NCBI GenBank assembly: GCA_013215505.1
Contig: JABSQZ010000011.1
Span: 60,537-118,097, forward strand
DNA length: 57,561 bases
Source of the DNA: Oceanospirillaceae bacterium
Lineage (GTDB): Bacteria; Pseudomonadota; Gammaproteobacteria; Pseudomonadales; Balneatricaceae
Direction of reading: 5' to 3'
The translations under genes and the position numbers were made by a program. The notes under the pieces were generated by a model that saw nothing but the letters and a program-made list of their open reading frames with translations, was not told the origin of the DNA and made no database searches. Positions 54,363 through 57,561 of this stretch are shown here, one piece after another; within the stretch, counting starts at the first letter, position 1, and each line of letters begins with the position of its first letter.

Positions 54363-56336
54363 ATGATACATTTCTTTTCTGGATGGATTAACAGCTTAAA
54401 TGGCAGGCTAGTTTTCTTTTGGCTAATTGGTAGCTTGGTACCAGTGGCGTTGCTTGGGGGGGCTACTGCATATATCAGCTATTACTATGTGCGTGAACAA
54501 GCCATTCACTTTGCCAGCGAAATGGTTAAAGAAAAAGCTAAATCGATGATTAATCTCCAGAAACCCATTGTTTCGGTAAGTAATCATATTGCATCGGACT
54601 CTAATATGCTGGATGTCTTGTTTGAAGACACTTCAGTTTCTTCTATCAGTAAAATCAGGGTAAATGCGCTTATTGAAGATAGTCTTGCTCAATATTTTAG
54701 CTTAGACGGCTTGACGGCTATATCTCTTATCCTCAATGAGGGACGAAGCTATTCATTAAGTATTGAAGTCGAAGTGACCAGTATTGACCTATTGCTGTTT
54801 CAGTCGCAAGTTGAAAGCTGCCCGCAACTGTCTGAAAGCCAGCTTTGTTGGCCAGGTATTCAGTCGAACATCAATAAGAAGTCCCTGCATAAACAAGTGA
54901 TACCCGCTATTAAAAAAATCTATCGACTTAATGAAGAAACCATGCAAGAGGAGCAAATTGGCTACTTGTATCTGGCGTTTTCTACGCATTCATACCGTAA
55001 GATGTTGAAACAGGAAAGCACCAACAACATGCCATTATTGGTGCTGGATCAAACCAATAGAGTAATTTTTCACGATGTTCCTGCAATGACCGGACTCGCT
55101 GTGGCCTCAAATATGCTCCCGCCAAAAGATGATGTACCCCATTACACGCAAATTAATGGAGAGCCTTTCTTTCTTGTCAGTCACACCTCAAATATCTCGG
55201 GCTGGCGATTCATTATTATGGTCCCAGAAAAGCAAATTATGCAGGGCATCTATCAAACCTTGTTCATAGCTTCTGGACTTATTCTCCTCTCTTTGATCTT
55301 TATTCTATTTGCCTGGATAAACGTCAGGCGTCGTGTTCTCAAACCACTGCAGGCGCTTAGTAGTGCGATGCAAAACAAAGAGAGAAGCATCTCTGGCTAC
55401 GATGAAAAAAAATACGAACTCAAAGAAATTCATACACTTTTTTATTGGTACAACAAGTATGTAGAAATAGTTGAGCATAGAGACCAGCAAGCGATACATC
55501 TACGCGAGGCCTATGATGAGTTGAAGCTGACACAGGATCAGTTGATTGAAAGCGAGAAAATGGCAGCACTTGGGAAATTGGTAGCGGGTGTCGCTCATGA
55601 GATAAACACCCCCTTAGGCGTAAGCTTGACATCACTGACTCACATTAAAGAAATGTATCAGGATATGGAGAAACTATTCCTACAAAACACCCTTAAACGC
55701 ACTGACCTTGAGCGATTTTTTTCCGGAAATCAGCGCGGGATAGACATCTCCATCAATAACCTCGATCGTGTTTCAAAGCTGGTCAATACATTTAAAACAG
55801 TGGCAACTGATCAGCATGTAGAGGAACTGCAAAGTATTTCCTTTGCACAATTTTTAAAAAACACACTGATCAGTCTTGAGCCTAACTTAAAGAAAAAAAA
55901 TATCGCTATAAAATGGGAGTGTGATGAGGAGCTAGTGCTATGCAGCTATCCTGGAATCCTCTGGCAGGTATTCTCAAATTTAATAATGAATTCACTTATC
56001 CACGGCTATGCGAATGCAGACATAGGTACCATTAATATCGCAGTGCAATTAAATGGAAATGTTGTCACCATCGCCTATAGTGATGATGGTTGTGGTATGA
56101 GTGATGACGTCAGGGAAAGTATCTTCTTGCCTTTTTTCACGACAAAACGCCACAGTGGAGGCATTGGCCTGGGGATGCATATCGTATATAACATGGTGGC
56201 TCATAAGCTCAAGGGAAGCATCATCTGCCGCAGTGAAGTTGATGCGGGAACAGAGTTTATTATCAGGCTGCCACTGGAAACCAAGCTCTTAGATAAGGAT
56301 GATTCTAGCTCTGGGCCTATACAGCCCTTGCAGTAA
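54363..56336 (+). CDS. membrane sensor histidine kinase paired with the binding protein
   Basis: 657 residues. Helices at about 17-40 and 300-320 bound a large periplasmic sensor region (Cache-like). Then comes a HAMP-like linker and coiled coil, the HisKA box LVAGVAHEINTPLGVSLTSL (His near 412), N-box FSNLIMNSLIHGY, G1 SDDGCGM, F-box FLPFFTTK and G2 GGIGLGMHIVYNMV. No receiver domain is fused and no response regulator gene lies in the window. With the lipoprotein gene 19 bases upstream it forms a two-gene sensing unit. Confidence 0.92.
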   Translation: MIHFFSGWINSLNGRLVFFWLIGSLVPVALLGGATAYISYYYVREQAIHFASEMVKEKAKSMINLQKPIVSVSNHIASDSNMLDVLFEDTSVSSISKIRVNALIEDSLAQYFSLDGLTAISLILNEGRSYSLSIEVEVTSIDLLLFQSQVESCPQLSESQLCWPGIQSNINKKSLHKQVIPAIKKIYRLNEETMQEEQIGYLYLAFSTHSYRKMLKQESTNNMPLLVLDQTNRVIFHDVPAMTGLAVASNMLPPKDDVPHYTQINGEPFFLVSHTSNISGWRFIIMVPEKQIMQGIYQTLFIASGLILLSLIFILFAWINVRRRVLKPLQALSSAMQNKERSISGYDEKKYELKEIHTLFYWYNKYVEIVEHRDQQAIHLREAYDELKLTQDQLIESEKMAALGKLVAGVAHEINTPLGVSLTSLTHIKEMYQDMEKLFLQNTLKRTDLERFFSGNQRGIDISINNLDRVSKLVNTFKTVATDQHVEELQSISFAQFLKNTLISLEPNLKKKNIAIKWECDEELVLCSYPGILWQVFSNLIMNSLIHGYANADIGTINIAVQLNGNVVTIAYSDDGCGMSDDVRESIFLPFFTTKRHSGGIGLGMHIVYNMVAHKLKGSIICRSEVDAGTEFIIRLPLETKLLDKDDSSSGPIQPLQ

Positions 56337-56740
56337 CTCACAGCATAGCTTCCAGTCATGTCCCTGTACCCAGAGTCATCGCCCATTAGCCAAGCATAAA
56401 TAACATTCAATGAGCATATCGGCCCACTATAAAGTTCTTAATAGCTAATAATGGTCAAGCTATTTTAGGCCTAGGTAATCACCGGCTCGAAACCCGCCAC
56501 TTCCACCCAGTCATCAAAAGCTGACACCGTCCACAACAGGCCACAAGTTGCCTCTAGCAAAAGTATGTCTCTATAGATAGTTAAGCATGTTTTCTAATAC
56601 CCTTGTGGTCCAGCAATCGTCTGCCCTATTGTTATTTTTGAAATGCTTGTTTGATTTTTAATAGTGAGTATTTGCATACTTTGCTATACCATGCGCTGCT
56701 TAATACCACTGCTATTAACCAGCTCAACTACAGGTAACAC
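56337..56740. other. 400-bp intergenic region, no gene seen
   Basis: No open frame with features on either strand; presumably holds the promoter of the next gene. Confidence 0.4.
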
Positions 56741-57187
56741 ATGAAGTCCTTTCTATCGAGAGAAACCAAGCTCACGACTAAACAACTCCTGATAACCATC
56801 GTTATCTTGCTTATTGTACTAGCTTCTCCTGTAATCATTAGTGCGTCTGATTACATATCTAGTGGGGCCTCCAAGTTAGGTGTTTATGCTAAAGAGAGTT
56901 TCTGTGCCAGAGAGTACCCTGAGCGCACTGTTAAAGCCCTTACAGCTGTTGAGTTCACTGAGTTTGTTGCCAAGAAAGTAGCTACCGGTAGTTACGCTAG
57001 TTACACGCAGCTAAACAAGTATCAAGGTATGTCTGAAACTGCAATTGTGAGGCGTGTGTTCAATAGGCAATTAAGGGATACCCAAATTGATCGGGCTTCC
57101 TATGAGGCAGATCAGGATATATGTTATCAGATTACCTCTAATGGCCCCTGGTACTACGTAGGCGCCATACCCTGGTATTACTTCTGA
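56741..57187 (+). CDS. small membrane-anchored protein of unknown function
   Basis: 148 residues: basic N-terminus, one hydrophobic helix (about 16-34, LLITIVILLIVLASPVIISA), then a soluble domain with AVEFTEFVAKKVATGSYASY and an aromatic C-terminus (NGPWYYVGAIPWYYF). Two Cys (SFCARE, DICYQ) could form a disulfide outside the cytoplasm. Family not recognised. Convergent with the recombinase fragment, seven bases apart. Confidence 0.6.
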   Translation: MKSFLSRETKLTTKQLLITIVILLIVLASPVIISASDYISSGASKLGVYAKESFCAREYPERTVKALTAVEFTEFVAKKVATGSYASYTQLNKYQGMSETAIVRRVFNRQLRDTQIDRASYEADQDICYQITSNGPWYYVGAIPWYYF

Positions 57188-57194
57188 TAGTTAC

Positions 57195-57561
57195 TTAATC
57201 AGTAACACCCGCCCCACTCTTCTCATGACCTACAACTTGTTGCACTAAGACAGTACTGAGGCCCTGTGAACGGGATCTGGAATTGAAAGTGTGCCGAACT
57301 GAATCGCATACCACCTGTTCAACAAGCTCATTAGTCTTAGAACCCAGCATGGACCCAAACAAATCAGTCACCTTACCAGGGTTTCTGTTCGCAAACGGGA
57401 ATAGAAGCGCTTTGTGATGACAGCCAATGAAGTTCATTAGCTCAGCATCAAGCAACCTCGGATCAACAGACACGCTCTTCTTCACTGCCTTGGTCTTACC
57501 TTCAAGAAAATTGACATAGTAACACCCTGTGCCAGAACCTAAATTCAGTGACACAAAATCT
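57195..57561 (-). CDS. tyrosine recombinase/integrase, C-terminal part (5' end outside window)
   Basis: The frame is open to the right edge, so the 119-residue product from GTG 57554 is probably not the real start. CDSVRHTFNSRSRSQGLSTV, then LVQQVVGHEKSGAGVTD, carries the Arg-x-x-His box (VRHTF) and GH box of tyrosine recombinases. KTKAVKKSVSVDPRLLDAEL fits the beta-hairpin carrying the catalytic Lys. The usual Tyr nucleophile after GHEKSG is not visible before the stop, so the enzyme may be truncated or inactive. Confidence 0.65.
   Translation of the reverse strand, partial: DFVSLNLGSGTGCYYVNFLEGKTKAVKKSVSVDPRLLDAELMNFIGCHHKALLFPFANRNPGKVTDLFGSMLGSKTNELVEQVVCDSVRHTFNSRSRSQGLSTVLVQQVVGHEKSGAGVTD

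Overview
The window looks like chromosomal DNA of a marine-type gammaproteobacterium. The hypoxanthine phosphoribosyltransferase is very close to the enterobacterial Hpt as I remember it. The other evidence is a LapA-style adhesin retention module, a TAXI-type TRAP transporter with a DctB/DctD-like sigma54 two-component system, sulfotransferase genes and several c-di-GMP enzymes. I cannot name the genus.

Left third (1-15 kb, all minus strand): one open frame covers at least 13.58 kb and leaves the window at its left edge. It encodes a giant surface adhesin with a LapA-like retention module and an SAAG sequence at the place where LapG-type proteases cut. The rest consists of nested repeats: roughly 66-residue motifs in roughly 265-residue units, with signs of a six-unit super-repeat. 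Just upstream is a roughly 218-residue mini-paralogue with its own retention module and a single repeat motif.

15-27 kb (minus strand): a periplasmic cyclic nucleotidase/nucleotidase (cpdB), a fused TAXI-TRAP permease, its binding protein, and an overlapping DctD/DctB-like pair. A sigma54 promoter-like sequence and a perfect 18-bp inverted repeat lie in front of the binding protein gene, so the regulator-target circuit can be read from the sequence. Next is an EAL-CBS-GGDEF gene broken by one in-frame TAA.

27-34 kb: a gene-poor, decayed stretch with a small plus-strand cluster (YIGPGAG membrane peptide, membrane protein, sulfotransferase). Facing it is an arylsulfotransferase-like propeller protein, followed by an IS256-type transposase relic.

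34-40 kb (plus strand): a complete branched-chain-amino-acid-type ABC importer (binding protein, two permeases, two ATPases) closed by a strong terminator, then a decayed chemoreceptor on the opposite strand.

41-47 kb (plus strand): a secreted Gly/Asn-rich peptide, hpt, an acidic polytopic membrane protein, and a compact CheY-CheC-PAS/GGDEF/EAL set. A dispersed repeat headed by TTGGAAG heptamers directly follows the stop codons of hpt and of the GGDEF/EAL gene.

47.7-51.7 kb: a second IS256 relic, a secreted Ala-rich protein, and the remains of a prophage or integrative element at a tRNA-Val(GAC) gene: an integrase N-terminal relic, a tail-less ssb, a broken zinc-finger protein and a broken Q-like antiterminator.

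52-57.5 kb: RNase H with a hybrid-binding domain, a periplasmic sugar-binding-type lipoprotein paired with a histidine kinase (a LuxP/LuxQ-like arrangement without transporter genes), a small membrane-anchored protein, and the C-terminal part of a tyrosine recombinase that runs off the right edge.

All calls come from reading the sequence and given translations by eye. No database search was run.
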